64,000 nt of DNA from Loktanella sp. M215 (GTDB lineage: Bacteria > Pseudomonadota > Alphaproteobacteria > Rhodobacterales > Rhodobacteraceae), in the NCBI RefSeq assembly GCF_021735925.1, contig NZ_WMEA01000001.1:1119001-1183000 (forward strand), in the 5' to 3' direction. Position 1 is the stretch's first letter, and every line of letters starts with the position of its first letter. Positions 32,135 to 41,866 of this stretch are shown piece after piece. The position numbers and the translations under genes are program-made. The notes below the pieces were generated by a model. It was given only the letters and a program-made list of their open reading frames with translations, was not told where the DNA came from and searched no databases.

Positions 32135-34696
32135 ATGACGACCTATACCCCCGCGATGATCGAGGCGCGCTGGCAGGCGGCCTGGGCGGACGCCCAGTCC
32201 TTCAAGGCCGTGCGCAGCGGCGACAAGCCGAAGTATTACGTGCTTGAGATGTTTCCGTATCCTTCGGGGCGGATCCACATCGGCCACGTGCGCAACTACA
32301 CGATGGGCGACGTCATCGCGCGCTACAAGATGTCGACGGGGCACAACGTGCTGCACCCGATGGGCTGGGACGCCTTCGGGATGCCTGCCGAAAACGCGGC
32401 GATGGCCAGCGGCGGCCACCCCAAGGACTGGACCTACCAGAACATCGCGGACATGCGCGACCAGATGAAGCCGCTGGGCCTGTCGATCGACTGGTCCCGG
32501 GAACTCGCAACCTGCGATCCGGAATACTACGGTCAGCAGCAGGCGCTGTTTCTGGATTTCCTCGAAAAGGGTCTGATCTACCGCAAGAAGGCCGTCGTGA
32601 ACTGGGACCCGGTCGACATGACCGTGCTGGCGAACGAACAGGTCGAGGACGGCAAGGGCTGGCGCTCCGGTGCCGAGGTCGAGCGGCGCGAGCTGACGCA
32701 GTGGTTCTTCAAGATCTCCGACTACTCCGAAGAGTTGCTCGAAGGTCTCGACGGCCTCGACGACTGGCCCGCCAAGGTCAAGCTGATGCAGTCCAACTGG
32801 ATCGGCAAGTCGCGCGGCTTGCAGTTCGCCCTCGGCCTGATCGACGGTCCCGACGGCTTTGACCGGATCGAGGTCTATACCACACGACCCGACACCCTGA
32901 TGGGGGCGTCCTTCGTCGGCATCTCGCCGGACCACCCCCTCGCAAAGCAGCTGGAACGTGATGACCCCGACCTTGCCGCCTTCTGTGCCGACGTCCGCAA
33001 GGGCGGCACGACTGAAGAGGCGCTTGAGAAGGCCGAAAAGCGTGGCTACGACACCGGCCTGCGCGTGCGGCATCCTTTTGATACGTCATGGGAACTGCCG
33101 GTCTATATCGCGAACTTCATCCTGATGGACTACGGCACCGGCGCGATCTTCGGCTGCCCCGCGCACGACCAACGCGATTTCGAATTCGCGACCAAATACG
33201 ACCTGCCGATCACCCCCGTCTTTCTGCCCTCGGCAGATGCCGACGACGCCCTGACCGAAGCTTACGTGCCGCAGAAGACCGACGCCGTCACTTACGTCCG
33301 CGGTTTCTCGGGCGAAGATGTGCAAACCGGTGCGCAGGCCGTCGATGCCGCCATCGCCTTCTGCGAGGCGAACGGCGTCGGCCATGGTGTGACGAAATTC
33401 CGCCTGCGCGACTGGGGCCTGTCGCGCCAGCGCTACTGGGGCTGCCCGATTCCGATCATTCACTGCGACACCTGCGGCGTGGTGCCGGAAGACAAGGCGA
33501 ACCTGCCGGTCGAGCTGCCCTACGACGTCACCTTCGACGTCCCCGGCAATCCGCTGGACCGCCACCCGACATGGCGCGACTGCACCTGCCCGAAGTGCGG
33601 CGCCAAGGCGCGGCGCGAAACCGACACGATGGACACATTCGTCGATTCGTCATGGTATTACGCACGTTTCACCGCACCCCGCGCGGATACGCCGACAGTC
33701 CACGATGATGCCGCCTACTGGATGAACGTCGATCAATACATCGGTGGGATCGAACACGCGATTCTGCACCTGCTCTATTCCCGCTTCTTCGCCCGCGCGA
33801 TGCACATGACCGGCCACCTGCCCGCCATGGCGTCCGAACCCTTCGACGCGCTGTTCACCCAAGGCATGGTGACCCACGCCATCTACACGACGAAACGTCC
33901 CCTCGACGGTCGCCCGGTCTATCACTACCCCGAAGAGGTCACGCTGCGCGACGGCGGCGCCTTCCTTGCCGACGGCACGCAGGTCGAGGTCATCCCCTCT
34001 GCCAAGATGTCGAAGTCCAAGAACAACGTCGTCGACCCCGTCAATATCGTAAAGCAATACGGCGCCGACACCGCCCGCTGGTTCGTCCTGTCGGACAGCC
34101 CGCCAGAGCGGGACGTGGAATGGACCGCCGCCGGGGCAGAGGCGACCTACAAGCACCTTGGCCGCGTCTGGCGCATCGCCAACGACGTGGCGACCGGCGA
34201 TGCCGCAGGGGACGCCACCCAGGATCAGGCCCTGCTCAAGGACATGCACCGCGCGATCCGCGACGTGACGCTGGGGATCGAATCCTTCGGCTTCAACGCA
34301 GCAATCGCCCGGCTCTACGCCTTCACCAACACCCTCTCGCGCAGCACCGCCAGCACGCCCGCACGGCGTCAGGCGACATGCACGCTCGCACAGCTCATGG
34401 CCCCCATGACCCCGCATCTGTCAGAGGAGATCTGGGCGATGCTGGGCAACGACGGCCTGATCCTGAACGCCCCCTGGCCACAGGCGGACGAGGCGATGCT
34501 GGTCGATGCCGAAGTCACCCTGCCGATCCAGATCAACGGCAAGCGCAAGTCGGAAATCACCGTCGCCGCCGACGCTGACGTCGCGACCGTGGAAAAACTG
34601 GTGCTGGCGCAGGACGTCGTGCAGCGCAACCTCGATGGGGCCACGCCGAAGAAGATCATCGTCGTGCCCGGCCGGATCGTGAACATTGTCGTCTAG
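32135..34696 (+). CDS. leuS: Leucyl-tRNA synthetase
   Basis: 853 residues. The HIGH motif is in '[17 protein letters not shown]' (about 45-60), the zinc/editing region in the middle ('[12 protein letters not shown]'), and KMSKS in '[15 protein letters not shown]'. The class Ia anticodon domain and the C-terminal '[14 protein letters not shown]' complete it, so it is full length. It charges tRNA-Leu. The ATG at 32135 aligns with the usual N terminus ('[15 protein letters not shown]'). The last 11 bases overlap lptE. Confidence 0.95.
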   Translation: MTTYTPAMIEARWQAAWADAQSFKAVRSGDKPKYYVLEMFPYPSGRIHIGHVRNYTMGDVIARYKMSTGHNVLHPMGWDAFGMPAENAAMASGGHPKDWTYQNIADMRDQMKPLGLSIDWSRELATCDPEYYGQQQALFLDFLEKGLIYRKKAVVNWDPVDMTVLANEQVEDGKGWRSGAEVERRELTQWFFKISDYSEELLEGLDGLDDWPAKVKLMQSNWIGKSRGLQFALGLIDGPDGFDRIEVYTTRPDTLMGASFVGISPDHPLAKQLERDDPDLAAFCADVRKGGTTEEALEKAEKRGYDTGLRVRHPFDTSWELPVYIANFILMDYGTGAIFGCPAHDQRDFEFATKYDLPITPVFLPSADADDALTEAYVPQKTDAVTYVRGFSGEDVQTGAQAVDAAIAFCEANGVGHGVTKFRLRDWGLSRQRYWGCPIPIIHCDTCGVVPEDKANLPVELPYDVTFDVPGNPLDRHPTWRDCTCPKCGAKARRETDTMDTFVDSSWYYARFTAPRADTPTVHDDAAYWMNVDQYIGGIEHAILHLLYSRFFARAMHMTGHLPAMASEPFDALFTQGMVTHAIYTTKRPLDGRPVYHYPEEVTLRDGGAFLADGTQVEVIPSAKMSKSKNNVVDPVNIVKQYGADTARWFVLSDSPPERDVEWTAAGAEATYKHLGRVWRIANDVATGDAAGDATQDQALLKDMHRAIRDVTLGIESFGFNAAIARLYAFTNTLSRSTASTPARRQATCTLAQLMAPMTPHLSEEIWAMLGNDGLILNAPWPQADEAMLVDAEVTLPIQINGKRKSEITVAADADVATVEKLVLAQDVVQRNLDGATPKKIIVVPGRIVNIVV

Positions 34697-35171
34697 GGCG
34701 ATCACCCGTCGCGGCGCTCTCGTGGCGCTGCTGGCCACCGGGGCCTGCGGCTTTACGCCCGCACTGGCGCCGGGGGCGGCGACTTTTGCCCTGCGGGACA
34801 GCGTGACGGTCACCGCACCGGACACGATTCCCGGCTTCGCCATCCGCAGCCGGCTGCAAGAGCGTCTGGGCCGCGCCACGCAGCCTGCGTTCACCCTGAC
34901 GATCAGCCTTGATCAGGCGCTGGATGCGGCGGCCTTCTCTCAGGCGGGCGATGCGCTGCGCTACAACGTCGTGGGCGCCGCCGGGTGGCAACTGACGACG
35001 GCGGACGGCACGACCGTCGGGCAGGGGCAGGTCGAAGGCTTCACCAGCTATTCCGCCACCGGATCGACGGTCGCCACGCAAGCGGCGGCCACCGACGCCA
35101 TCGGTCGCCTGATGGTCATTCTGGGTGACATGGTCGTGGCCGACCTGATGCTGCTGGACCTGCCGCAATGA
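34686..35171 (+). CDS. lptE: LPS-assembly lipoprotein LptE, TTG start inside leuS
   Basis: 161 residues. Only a TTG at 34686 fits as start: an in-frame stop lies just before it, and no ATG or GTG precedes the lipobox '[13 protein letters not shown]'. LptE plugs the LptD barrel that places LPS in the outer membrane. The body '[15 protein letters not shown]' to '[12 protein letters not shown]' fits alphaproteobacterial LptE. It overlaps leuS by 11 bases, so translation is probably coupled. Confidence 0.82.
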   Translation: MSSRAITRRGALVALLATGACGFTPALAPGAATFALRDSVTVTAPDTIPGFAIRSRLQERLGRATQPAFTLTISLDQALDAAAFSQAGDALRYNVVGAAGWQLTTADGTTVGQGQVEGFTSYSATGSTVATQAAATDAIGRLMVILGDMVVADLMLLDLPQ

Positions 35172-35181
35172 AAGCCTGCCG

Positions 35182-36204
35182 ATGAAACTGGCCGGACGGG
35201 ACGCCACAAAGTTCCTGCGCGCCCCCGATCCGGGCCGCGCAGGCATCCTGATCTATGGCGCAGACCCGATGCGGGTCGCCACCGCGCGGGTGCAGGTCGT
35301 GGCCGCCCTCGTCGGCCCGCAGGGCGAATCCGAGATGCGGCTGACCCGTATTCCCGCCTCCGACCTGCGCAAGGATCCCGCGCAGGTCAACGATGGCATC
35401 AAGGCGCAGGGCTTCTTTCCCGGCCCCCGCGTCGTGCTGGTCGAGGATGCGACTGACGGCTTGTCAAAGCTGATGACCGACGTGCTGAATGACTGGCGCG
35501 ACGGCGACGCACAGCTGATCGTCACCGCCGGCCAGCTGACGGCGAAATCGGCCCTGCGCAAGGTCTTCGAAGGCCACCGCGCCAGCGTCGCCATCGGCCT
35601 TTACGACGATCCGCCCTCGGCCGAGGATATCCAGACCCTGCTGGACGCCGCAAAGATCGAGGTCCCGAATCGAGAGGTCATGGATGCGATCAACGCGCTG
35701 GCCCACAGCCTGACCCCCGGCGACTTTCGCCAGACGATCGAGAAGCTGGGCCTTTACAAGCGGAACGACCCCGAACTGCTGACGGTCGAGGAGCTCGCGC
35801 TGATCGCACCGCAGTCGGCGGATGTCGACGTCGATGATATTCTCGAAGTCGTAGCCGGTGGACAGGAACAGCGGATCGGCCCGGTGCTGCGCGATCTCTA
35901 TGCGCAGGGCGTCCTGCCGATCACGCTTTGTATCGGCGCCATGCGTCATTTCCGGCAGTTGCACGTGGTGGCCTCCGATCCCGGCGGCCCCGGTCAGGGA
36001 ATCGGCCGCCTGCGTCCGCCGGTCTTTGGCCCGCGTCGCGACAGGCTGATGCGTCAGGCCTCACAGTGGGGGCGGGACCGGCTTGAACGGGCCATCGCCA
36101 CGCTCACGGACACGGATCTGACGATGCGGTCCGCCAGCCACGCGCCGCAGCAGGCGCTGATGGAACGCACGCTGATCCGCCTTGCGATCATGGCCCGCAG
36201 CTAG
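35182..36204 (+). CDS. holA: DNA polymerase III, delta subunit
   Basis: 340 residues. 'ILIYGADPMRVATARVQVVAALVG' starts the AAA-like fold, 'FFPGPRVVLVEDATDG' is the conserved strand, and 'LKTLLDAAKI'-type and 'PILCIGAMRHFRQLH'-like segments form the C-terminal collar (here 'LPITLCIGAMRHFRQLH'). HolA loads the sliding clamp. lptE-holA order is common in proteobacteria. It lies 10 bases after lptE. Confidence 0.9.
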   Translation: MKLAGRDATKFLRAPDPGRAGILIYGADPMRVATARVQVVAALVGPQGESEMRLTRIPASDLRKDPAQVNDGIKAQGFFPGPRVVLVEDATDGLSKLMTDVLNDWRDGDAQLIVTAGQLTAKSALRKVFEGHRASVAIGLYDDPPSAEDIQTLLDAAKIEVPNREVMDAINALAHSLTPGDFRQTIEKLGLYKRNDPELLTVEELALIAPQSADVDVDDILEVVAGGQEQRIGPVLRDLYAQGVLPITLCIGAMRHFRQLHVVASDPGGPGQGIGRLRPPVFGPRRDRLMRQASQWGRDRLERAIATLTDTDLTMRSASHAPQQALMERTLIRLAIMARS

Positions 36205-36255
36205 ACCAACGGCCTGCCACAGCATCCTGCCAGACACATCATCGCGCCAAAGCAA

Positions 36256-36282
36256 AAAGGGCTGGCGCGATGCCAGCCCTTT
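36256..36282 (-). terminator. Strong terminator of the small exported-peptide gene
   Basis: AAAGGGCTGGC/GCCAGCCCTTT stem, 11 pairs, loop of five bases. On the minus strand it is followed by TTTTTGC. It also faces the holA end (plus strand, short T-run), so it may work both ways. Confidence 0.8.
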
Positions 36283-36308
36283 CAAATCTTGTCCAATCCG
36301 ATGAAGGA

Positions 36309-36512
36309 TTAGTAGGAGCCGGAAGCGGCGACCAGAGCGGCCAGCAGACCCAGAACGATGAAGCCGGAGTTAACCGAACCCTTGGGGGCCATCGGGGTGT
36401 CGACGACGACAACCGGAGCTTCCATGACTTCGGGGGCCAGGCCGCCAGCGGTAGCTGCGGCACCGGTCACTGCGATTGCGGCAGCGGCTGCGAGAGTGGT
36501 GGTGATGCGCAT
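36309..36512 (-). CDS. Small exported membrane-anchored peptide, family unknown
   Basis: 67 residues from the ATG at 36512 (GGAGT about ten bases upstream). There is a signal peptide of about 22 residues ('TLAAAAAIAVTGAAATAGG'), an acidic/Pro/Val linker 'LAPEVMEAPVVVVDTPMAP', and a single C-terminal hydrophobic helix 'GFIVLGLLAALVAASG' ending in SY. Similar tiny signal-linker-helix proteins are frequent in Rhodobacterales and carry no proven function. Own promoter and strong terminator suggest high expression. Confidence 0.7.
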   Translation of the reverse strand: MRITTTLAAAAAIAVTGAAATAGGLAPEVMEAPVVVVDTPMAPKGSVNSGFIVLGLLAALVAASGSY

Positions 36513-36556
36513 TGTAAGGTACTCCAATTAGATGCACTGTGTGGACGATCACAAGT

Positions 36557-36595
36557 TGTCTACTGGCGTTTATTTCGCAAAACAAGCGGCTTGTT
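36557..36595 (-). promoter_or_regulatory. Possible promoter and operator of the small peptide gene
   Basis: On the minus strand: TTGTTT (36585-36580), 17 bases, TAGACA (36562-36557). The -35 overlaps a dyad AACAAG-CGG-CTTGTT (36581-36595). A further dyad GTTC-AAATC-GAAC adjoins it. Confidence 0.4.
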
Positions 36596-36908
36596 CAAAT
36601 CGAACAGCATCCACGCGTCTTCGAACAGCCAGTTCGCACATATTTTCATCCAATGATGCGGGCGTCATCAATCACGATGCCGGCGCCACGGCAGTAAAGC
36701 TTCGCAAGTATCTGATATAAAACGATAAGTTTGCCGCCCATTCACGCATTTTCCCGTGCCTCATCAAATCGCGGGCGTTTTCCGCACCGTTCGCGTGCCC
36801 CGCAGCGATGCGAACTTGCAACAGTTCCGGCTATTCAGGGACATCGACGTCTGACTGCGGGTTCTCGCCGATCGCCCCTTTCGGGACGGTCCGGCGGGCC
36901 AGATCCAG
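36596..36908. other. Intergenic stretch without a recognised gene
   Basis: About 313 bases between the small peptide promoter and the end of the flavoprotein gene. Composition is mixed, with AT-rich parts at 36600-36730. TCGAACAGC occurs twice. No ribosome site with a plausible frame, tRNA or clear terminator was found. Confidence 0.5.
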
Positions 36909-38081
36909 TCAGGTGGCCAAGGCCTGCAAGGCCGCCGCCCGACCCGTCGCAAGGCTCGCGGTGATCAGGTAACCACCTGTTGGCGCTTCCCAATCCAGCA
37001 TCTCGCCACAGGCGAAGACACCGGGCCTGTCGCGCAGCATAAACCCCGAAAGCGCCTTGAATCTAAGCCCTCCGGCGGTCGAGATCGCGCTGTCCAGCGG
37101 TGCTGGGCCGTCGTGGATCAGGGGCAGCGCCTTCAGCGTTCCGGCCAATGGCGCCCCAGCGCCGGTGCCTGCCCGACGTGTCATTTCATGAAACAGTGCA
37201 ATCTTGACGGGCGACAGCCGCAAGCCGGATTTCAGAACCTGCGACAGGCTGGCCTTGCCGCCCTTTGCCGTCACGCGCTGACCGATTCGCGTGGCGGTCA
37301 TGTCTGGCATCAGATCGACATGCAGCGGCGCGCCCTCGCGCACGGCCCGCGACACCGCATAGATGCCGCCGCCTTCGATCCCGTCGCGGGTGATTACCCA
37401 TTCTCCGCGCGACGAAAGCCCGCCCGCCTTCAGGGCCGTCGCCTTGACCGGCTGCCCGAAGAACGGCGTCATATGATCCGACCAAGCGACGCGAAAGCCG
37501 CAGTTCGCGGGCTGAAACGGCGCCGTATCCGCGAACTGCGCGGCCCAGGCGCCGTCCGATCCCAGCCTGCGCCAGCTTGCCCCGCCCAGCGCCAGGATCG
37601 TCACGTCCGTCGTGATGGCCTGCGGGCCGTCGGGCGTGTCGAATGTCGCGGCCGCGCCGTCCCACCCGGTCCACGTCCACCGCGTCACGATCCGCACGTC
37701 CCGCGTCGCCAGCCGCGCCAGCCAGGCCCGCAGCAGCGGCGACGCCTTCATCGCCACCGGAAAGACCCGGCCCGTCGATCCTGTGAACAGCGGCTGCCCC
37801 AAACGTTCCGCCCAGGCCATGACCTCTGCCGGACCGAAGGCCGCTACCGCGTCGCGCAACGCCTCGGTTGCGTCGCCGTAGGCGGCCAGACAGGCAGCAG
37901 TATCCTCGTCCTTGGTCAGGTTCAGGCCCGACTTGCCCGCCATCAGGAACTTGCGCCCGACCGACGGCATCCGATCCGCGACGGTGACCTGCAGGCCAGC
38001 GGCGGACAGCACCTCGGCGGCCATCAGCCCGGCGGGGCCTGCGCCGATCACCAGTGCGGTCTGCGGGGTCTGGGCGGTCAT
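36909..38081 (-). CDS. TIGR03862 family flavoprotein (HI0933-like)
   Basis: 390 residues. The FAD motif is 'ALVIGAGPAGLMAAEVLSAAG' (9-29), then 'RKFLMAGKSGLNLTKDE', and at the end 'GVFACGEMLDWEAPTGGYLITASLATGRAAA' (described), the HI0933/BaiN family closing motif. Relatives reduce C=C bonds in bile-acid and similar molecules (BaiN), but the role of this branch is unknown. Single gene. Confidence 0.85.
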   Translation of the reverse strand: MTAQTPQTALVIGAGPAGLMAAEVLSAAGLQVTVADRMPSVGRKFLMAGKSGLNLTKDEDTAACLAAYGDATEALRDAVAAFGPAEVMAWAERLGQPLFTGSTGRVFPVAMKASPLLRAWLARLATRDVRIVTRWTWTGWDGAAATFDTPDGPQAITTDVTILALGGASWRRLGSDGAWAAQFADTAPFQPANCGFRVAWSDHMTPFFGQPVKATALKAGGLSSRGEWVITRDGIEGGGIYAVSRAVREGAPLHVDLMPDMTATRIGQRVTAKGGKASLSQVLKSGLRLSPVKIALFHEMTRRAGTGAGAPLAGTLKALPLIHDGPAPLDSAISTAGGLRFKALSGFMLRDRPGVFACGEMLDWEAPTGGYLITASLATGRAAALQALAT

Positions 38082-38142
38082 GGTGTCTCCGGCAGGGATG
38101 CGCCCTATCTCATGGGCATCGCAGCAAGGTGGTGCAAGCCCG

Positions 38143-38439
38143 ATGACGACGCAACCCGACCCGATCTGCCCGCTTTGCCAGCGCCCGATCCCGCCCGGTG
38201 TGCCGCAAAGCCTGCATCACCTGATCCCCAAGCTGAAGGGTGGCAAGGGCGGCCCGACCGTCCTGCTGCACCACATCTGTCACAAGGAAATCCACGCCAC
38301 CCTGTCAGAGGCAGAGCTCGCCCGCGTCTACAACACGCCGCAGGCCCTGCGGACCCATCCGCGACTGGCGGGATTTGCCGCCTGGGTGGCAAAACGTCCG
38401 CCCGATTTCATGTCGAAGGTGCCGAAACGGCGCCGCTGA
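38143..38439 (+). CDS. Small HNH-type endonuclease
   Basis: 98 residues. 'CPLCQRPIPPGV' gives a CxxC zinc knuckle, 'QSLHHLIPKLKGGKGGPTVLLHHICHKEIHATL' (described) the HNH core: paired His, Asn-position replaced within 'VLLHHICH', final His. Such compact stand-alone HNH proteins occur on chromosomes with unknown target. No phage or restriction gene is adjacent. AAGGTGG lies ten bases before the ATG. Confidence 0.72.
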   Translation: MTTQPDPICPLCQRPIPPGVPQSLHHLIPKLKGGKGGPTVLLHHICHKEIHATLSEAELARVYNTPQALRTHPRLAGFAAWVAKRPPDFMSKVPKRRR

Positions 38440-38508
38440 AAAGGCCCTTAACACCGACCCGGTGCCACCCTAGATTGGCACCAATCCACACCGAACGGCA
38501 CCAGTCCC

Positions 38509-38823
38509 ATGTCCAGCTTCATCCGCTCACTCGTCGATCAGAAGATGACCGAACTGGCACAGGACGGCACCCTCGAACGCCTGCCCGGCTATGGCAAACC
38601 GCTCGACCTGTCGCGCGATCCGTACGAGGCGATGATGGACCGCATGCACAAGGCGGCCAAGGTCAAGCCCAAGGCCGTGACACTCAAGGACCAGATCGCC
38701 GAATCCACCGCCCGTCTGCGCGATCTGACCGACGACACCGCCCGCCGGGCCGAGATGCGCGTGCTGGCCGACCTGCAAACCCGCCTCGCGATCGAGATGG
38801 AGCAGTTGGGCCGCTACCGCTGA
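38509..38823 (+). CDS. DUF1992 (DnaJ-C28-like) protein
   Basis: 104 residues. 'LVDQKMTELAQDGTLERLPGYGKPLDL' (described) is the signature of DUF1992, also called the DnaJ homologue subfamily C member 28 domain: 'I..A...G.f..L.G.GkPL.l'. The J domain itself is absent. Function is unknown. The end overlaps the convergent enoyl-CoA hydratase gene by 10 bases. Confidence 0.85.
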   Translation: MSSFIRSLVDQKMTELAQDGTLERLPGYGKPLDLSRDPYEAMMDRMHKAAKVKPKAVTLKDQIAESTARLRDLTDDTARRAEMRVLADLQTRLAIEMEQLGRYR

Positions 38824-39419
38824 CCCAGCAGCGCCTTGATCGCGGCCACATGCGCCTGGTCCGCGCCCAGCGCATCGGCGCAAAGCGCGCGCGCCTCGGC
38901 CACCGGATCATCGGCAATGCGGTCGATCAGCCCGCAGGACAGGGCCTCTTGCGCCGTCATCTTGGCGCCCCCCAGCAGGATCAGCCGCGCCGCTCCGGGA
39001 CCCGCCAGCGCCGACAGCCGCGCCGGGTCAGATGGCTGCGGCAGCACCCCCAGCTTCATCACCGGATAAAAGACGCGCGCCCCCGGCACGGCGACCCGCA
39101 GATCGCAGGCCAGCGCCATGCCGCAGGCGCCACCCGCCAGCGTCCCGTTCAGCGCAGCGACCGTCAGGCCGGTCAGGGCGGCGATGGCCCCCGACAGGTC
39201 TTCCCACAGGGACGAGGTCTTGAGCGTCTCCACATCCTCCAGATCGGCCCCCGCGCTGAACACGCGCCCGGTGCCGGTCAGGATCAGCGCATGGGCGTCC
39301 CGCGCGCCCTCGACCGCGGCGATCAGGTCCGCCAGCATCGCGGCAGTCAGCGCATTGGCCTTGTCCGGGCGGTCCAGCGTCACGACCGCCAGACCGCCCT
39401 CGCGCGCGGTGCGGATCAC
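38814..39419 (-). CDS. Enoyl-CoA hydratase/isomerase family protein
   Basis: 201 residues from a GTG that overlaps the SDR stop (GTGA). 'VVTLDRPDKANALTAAMLADL', 'GRVFSAGADLEDVE' (oxyanion hole) and 'NGTLAGGACGMALACDLRVAVPGA' are crotonase motifs. It is shorter than typical hydratases (about 260) at the C terminus. The usual catalytic Glu of the second motif is not evident ('GTLAGGACG'), so the reaction may differ. Coupled to an SDR, suggesting a two-step acyl-CoA or alcohol conversion. Confidence 0.78.
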   Translation of the reverse strand: MIRTAREGGLAVVTLDRPDKANALTAAMLADLIAAVEGARDAHALILTGTGRVFSAGADLEDVETLKTSSLWEDLSGAIAALTGLTVAALNGTLAGGACGMALACDLRVAVPGARVFYPVMKLGVLPQPSDPARLSALAGPGAARLILLGGAKMTAQEALSCGLIDRIADDPVAEARALCADALGADQAHVAAIKALLGQR

Positions 39420-40174
39420 GCCACGCCGACCTGTCTGCGGATGTCGTCCTCGCGCAGGGAAATGTCCTTGCCCAGCCAGGGATCGGCCTCGGCGGTGCAC
39501 ATCCAAACCAGCGCCTGTGCGGCCCATTCGGGCGGAATATGCGCCGACCAGTCCAGTTGCGACACCGGGCCGATGCCCGATTGCTTGATCTCGCGCTGCA
39601 TGTCGGTCGCGACGGTGCCCGGCGACAGTCCCATCACCCGCAACCCCTTGCCCCGGTTTTCCCGGTCGGCCACCTGCGTCAGCATGAAGGCGCCCGCCTT
39701 GCTGGCGCAATAGGCGGACCAGCCTTCCAGCGGGTTATGCGCGGCCCCCGACGACACGGTCAGGATCGTCCCGGACCCTTGCGCGATCATCGGCCCCATC
39801 GCCGCACGCATGCCGTGCATCACGCCCTTGAGGTTGATGTCGATCGTCTTGCCCCAGGCCTCCGGGTCCGTGTGCGACAACACGCCGATCGGGTCGACGA
39901 CGCCCGCGTTGTTCACGATCACGTCGATGCGGCCAAAGGTCTTGACCGTGGCAGAGACCGCCTGCTCGACCTCCCAGTACCGCGACACGTCACAGGGGAT
40001 CGCCAGCGCGGTTTTGCCAATCTCGCCAGCCAGTTCCGCGATCCGTTCCCGCGACCGCGCGACCAGCGCCACGTTCGCCCCCGCCGCGGCAAAGGCCTGC
40101 GCCGCCGCGGCCCCGATGCCGCGGCTGGCCCCGGTGATCAGGACGGTCTGCCCGCTCAGGTCAAAGTTTTTCAT
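39416..40174 (-). CDS. Short-chain dehydrogenase/reductase
   Basis: 252 residues. 'VLITGASRGIGAAAAQAFAAAG' binds NAD(P), 'VNNAGVVDPIG' supports the fold, and Ser ('TVSSGAAHN') with 'YCASKAG' complete the active site. It resembles FabG-like SDRs but ends with an unusual 'KDISLREDDIRRQVGVA'. The start follows AAAGGGAG. The frame opens further upstream (to 40282), which would run into the DUF2125 promoter region and is not favoured. Confidence 0.85.
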   Translation of the reverse strand: MKNFDLSGQTVLITGASRGIGAAAAQAFAAAGANVALVARSRERIAELAGEIGKTALAIPCDVSRYWEVEQAVSATVKTFGRIDVIVNNAGVVDPIGVLSHTDPEAWGKTIDINLKGVMHGMRAAMGPMIAQGSGTILTVSSGAAHNPLEGWSAYCASKAGAFMLTQVADRENRGKGLRVMGLSPGTVATDMQREIKQSGIGPVSQLDWSAHIPPEWAAQALVWMCTAEADPWLGKDISLREDDIRRQVGVA

Positions 40175-40293
40175 CGCACTCCCTTTCCGTCCCGCACGGG
40201 ACGCTTTAGCGTTGGCGCCAGAATTCCCCACTTGGGCCGGAACGGCAAGGCCGCCGGCACCGATGACCCGCCGTTGACACAAGGATCTGCCCG

Positions 40294-41784
40294 ATGAAAG
40301 CCACCTTCGCCCTGCGCACCGGTGCCTGCCTCACTGCCCTGATGATCGCGCCCGCCGCCTGGGCCGACGTGACGGCGCAGCAGGTGTGGGACGCCTGGCA
40401 GTCCAGCATCGCCAATGCCGCCTCCGGTGCGGACGTCACCACCGGCGACGTGACCACGGATGGCGATACCGTCACGGTCACGGACTTCGCGCTCAACAGC
40501 ACCTCCGACACGGCGACCGTCACCGCGACCATCCCGCAGATCGTCTTTGCGGGGGCCGCCGACGGCACCGTGGCGATCACGCCTACGGCCCAGATCCCGC
40601 TGACGATCACCTATCCTGACGGCAAGGAAATCGCCCTCACCGTGACGACCACCGGGTCCAGCATCACCGCCAGCGGCGCGCCCGAGGATCTGACATACGA
40701 CGTCGCGGCGGACCAGTATGTCGTCAACGTTGACAAGATGACCTCGCCCAAGGGCGACATCACCGGCGACATCCGTCTGACCCTGAACAACCTCACGGGC
40801 ACGACCCACCAATCGACCGGCGAGACGCGAGAGACCAGCTACGACGTCAAGGCGAACGCCCTCGACCTGCTGATCGACGTGACCCCGCCAGAGGCCGGCA
40901 AGGTCATGCTGTCGGGCAAGATCGACGGCCTCGCCTTTGCCGGCGACAGCAGCGCGCCGGCAGACCTCGACGTCAGCGACCCCGCCGCGATGCTGGGCGG
41001 GGATTTCACCGGAAAATCGACCCTGACGACGGGATCGTCCGCCTACATCTTCTCGACCTCTGGCGACATGACCATCGATGGCACCACCACCAACGGCCCG
41101 GTCAATGTGATGACCTCGGTCGGACCACAGGGCGTGGCCTATGACGTCGCCGTCAGCGATCTTGCCGCCGATGTCACCGGCAGCGAGATGCCGTTCCCCT
41201 TCAAGCTGACCGCCGCCTCCTACGGCTTCGGCCTCTCGGCGCCCGTCGCACCCACCGACGCCCCCGCGCCCTTCAGCCTGAAGGTCGATCTCACGGATGT
41301 TGCCGTGAATGACGAGGTCTGGGCCATGATCGACCCCGCCGCCAACCTGCCGCGCGACCCCGCAACGGTCCGGCTGGATGTGTCCGGGTCCGCGCAACTG
41401 GACGTGGCCCTGACCGATCCCACGCAGATGGCTGCAGTGGGGCAGGGCTTTCCGGGCAAGCTGCAGGATCTGACCCTGAACGAGCTGACGATCAAGGCGG
41501 TCGGCGCTTCCGTCGACGGCAAGGGCCAGTTCACCTTCGGCAACACCGATACCACGACATTCCCCGGCATGCCGCGCCCCGACGGCCAGATCAACCTGAC
41601 CGTGATGGGCGCCAACGGCCTGATCGACAAGCTGATCGCCATGGGGCTGGTCCCCGCCGATCAGGCGATGATGGGGCGCATGATGCTGGGCATGTTCGCC
41701 AAGGATATCGGCAACGATACGCTGGAATCCACGATCGAGGTCAAGGACGGGCAGGTGCTGGCCAACGGCCAGCGCATCCGCTGA
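40294..41784 (+). CDS. Exported DUF2125 protein
   Basis: 496 residues. The signal peptide ends 'APAAWADVTAQQ'. The remainder is Thr/Asp/Gly-rich and beta-strand-like, with repeated 'DGDTVTVTDFALNS', 'TYDVAADQYVVNVDKM' and 'INLTVMGANGLIDKLIAMGLVPADQAMM' (described) near the end. This is the DUF2125 family of alphaproteobacterial periplasmic or outer-membrane-linked proteins with no assigned role. GC-rich codons match its surroundings. Confidence 0.8.
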   Translation: MKATFALRTGACLTALMIAPAAWADVTAQQVWDAWQSSIANAASGADVTTGDVTTDGDTVTVTDFALNSTSDTATVTATIPQIVFAGAADGTVAITPTAQIPLTITYPDGKEIALTVTTTGSSITASGAPEDLTYDVAADQYVVNVDKMTSPKGDITGDIRLTLNNLTGTTHQSTGETRETSYDVKANALDLLIDVTPPEAGKVMLSGKIDGLAFAGDSSAPADLDVSDPAAMLGGDFTGKSTLTTGSSAYIFSTSGDMTIDGTTTNGPVNVMTSVGPQGVAYDVAVSDLAADVTGSEMPFPFKLTAASYGFGLSAPVAPTDAPAPFSLKVDLTDVAVNDEVWAMIDPAANLPRDPATVRLDVSGSAQLDVALTDPTQMAAVGQGFPGKLQDLTLNELTIKAVGASVDGKGQFTFGNTDTTTFPGMPRPDGQINLTVMGANGLIDKLIAMGLVPADQAMMGRMMLGMFAKDIGNDTLESTIEVKDGQVLANGQRIR

Positions 41785-41797
41785 CCCCTTGGTCTGC

Positions 41798-41822
41798 GGG
41801 CCGCGACCTTGCAGCGCGGCCC
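41798..41822 (+). terminator. GC-rich hairpin after the DUF2125 gene
   Basis: GGGCCGCG/CGCGGCCC stem with nine-base loop, 14 bases past the stop. No T-run follows; termination strength is uncertain. Confidence 0.35.
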
Positions 41823-41866
41823 CGACCGGACTACCTGCGGAGGGGATATTTCAGAAAGCCTCATCC

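Noticed and set aside
36590..36640. LexA/SOS box upstream of the small peptide gene
   Set aside because: GTTC and GAAC words are present but spaced by five bases, not the seven of the alphaproteobacterial GTTC-N7-GTTC box.
38143..38439. HNH gene as part of a mobile element
   Set aside because: No flanking repeats, transposase or composition change; it looks like a resident chromosomal gene.
37113..39713. 866-codon open frame spanning the flavoprotein, HNH and DUF1992 genes
   Set aside because: Crosses well-supported genes on both strands, has low-complexity Arg/Gln/Pro composition and no motif.
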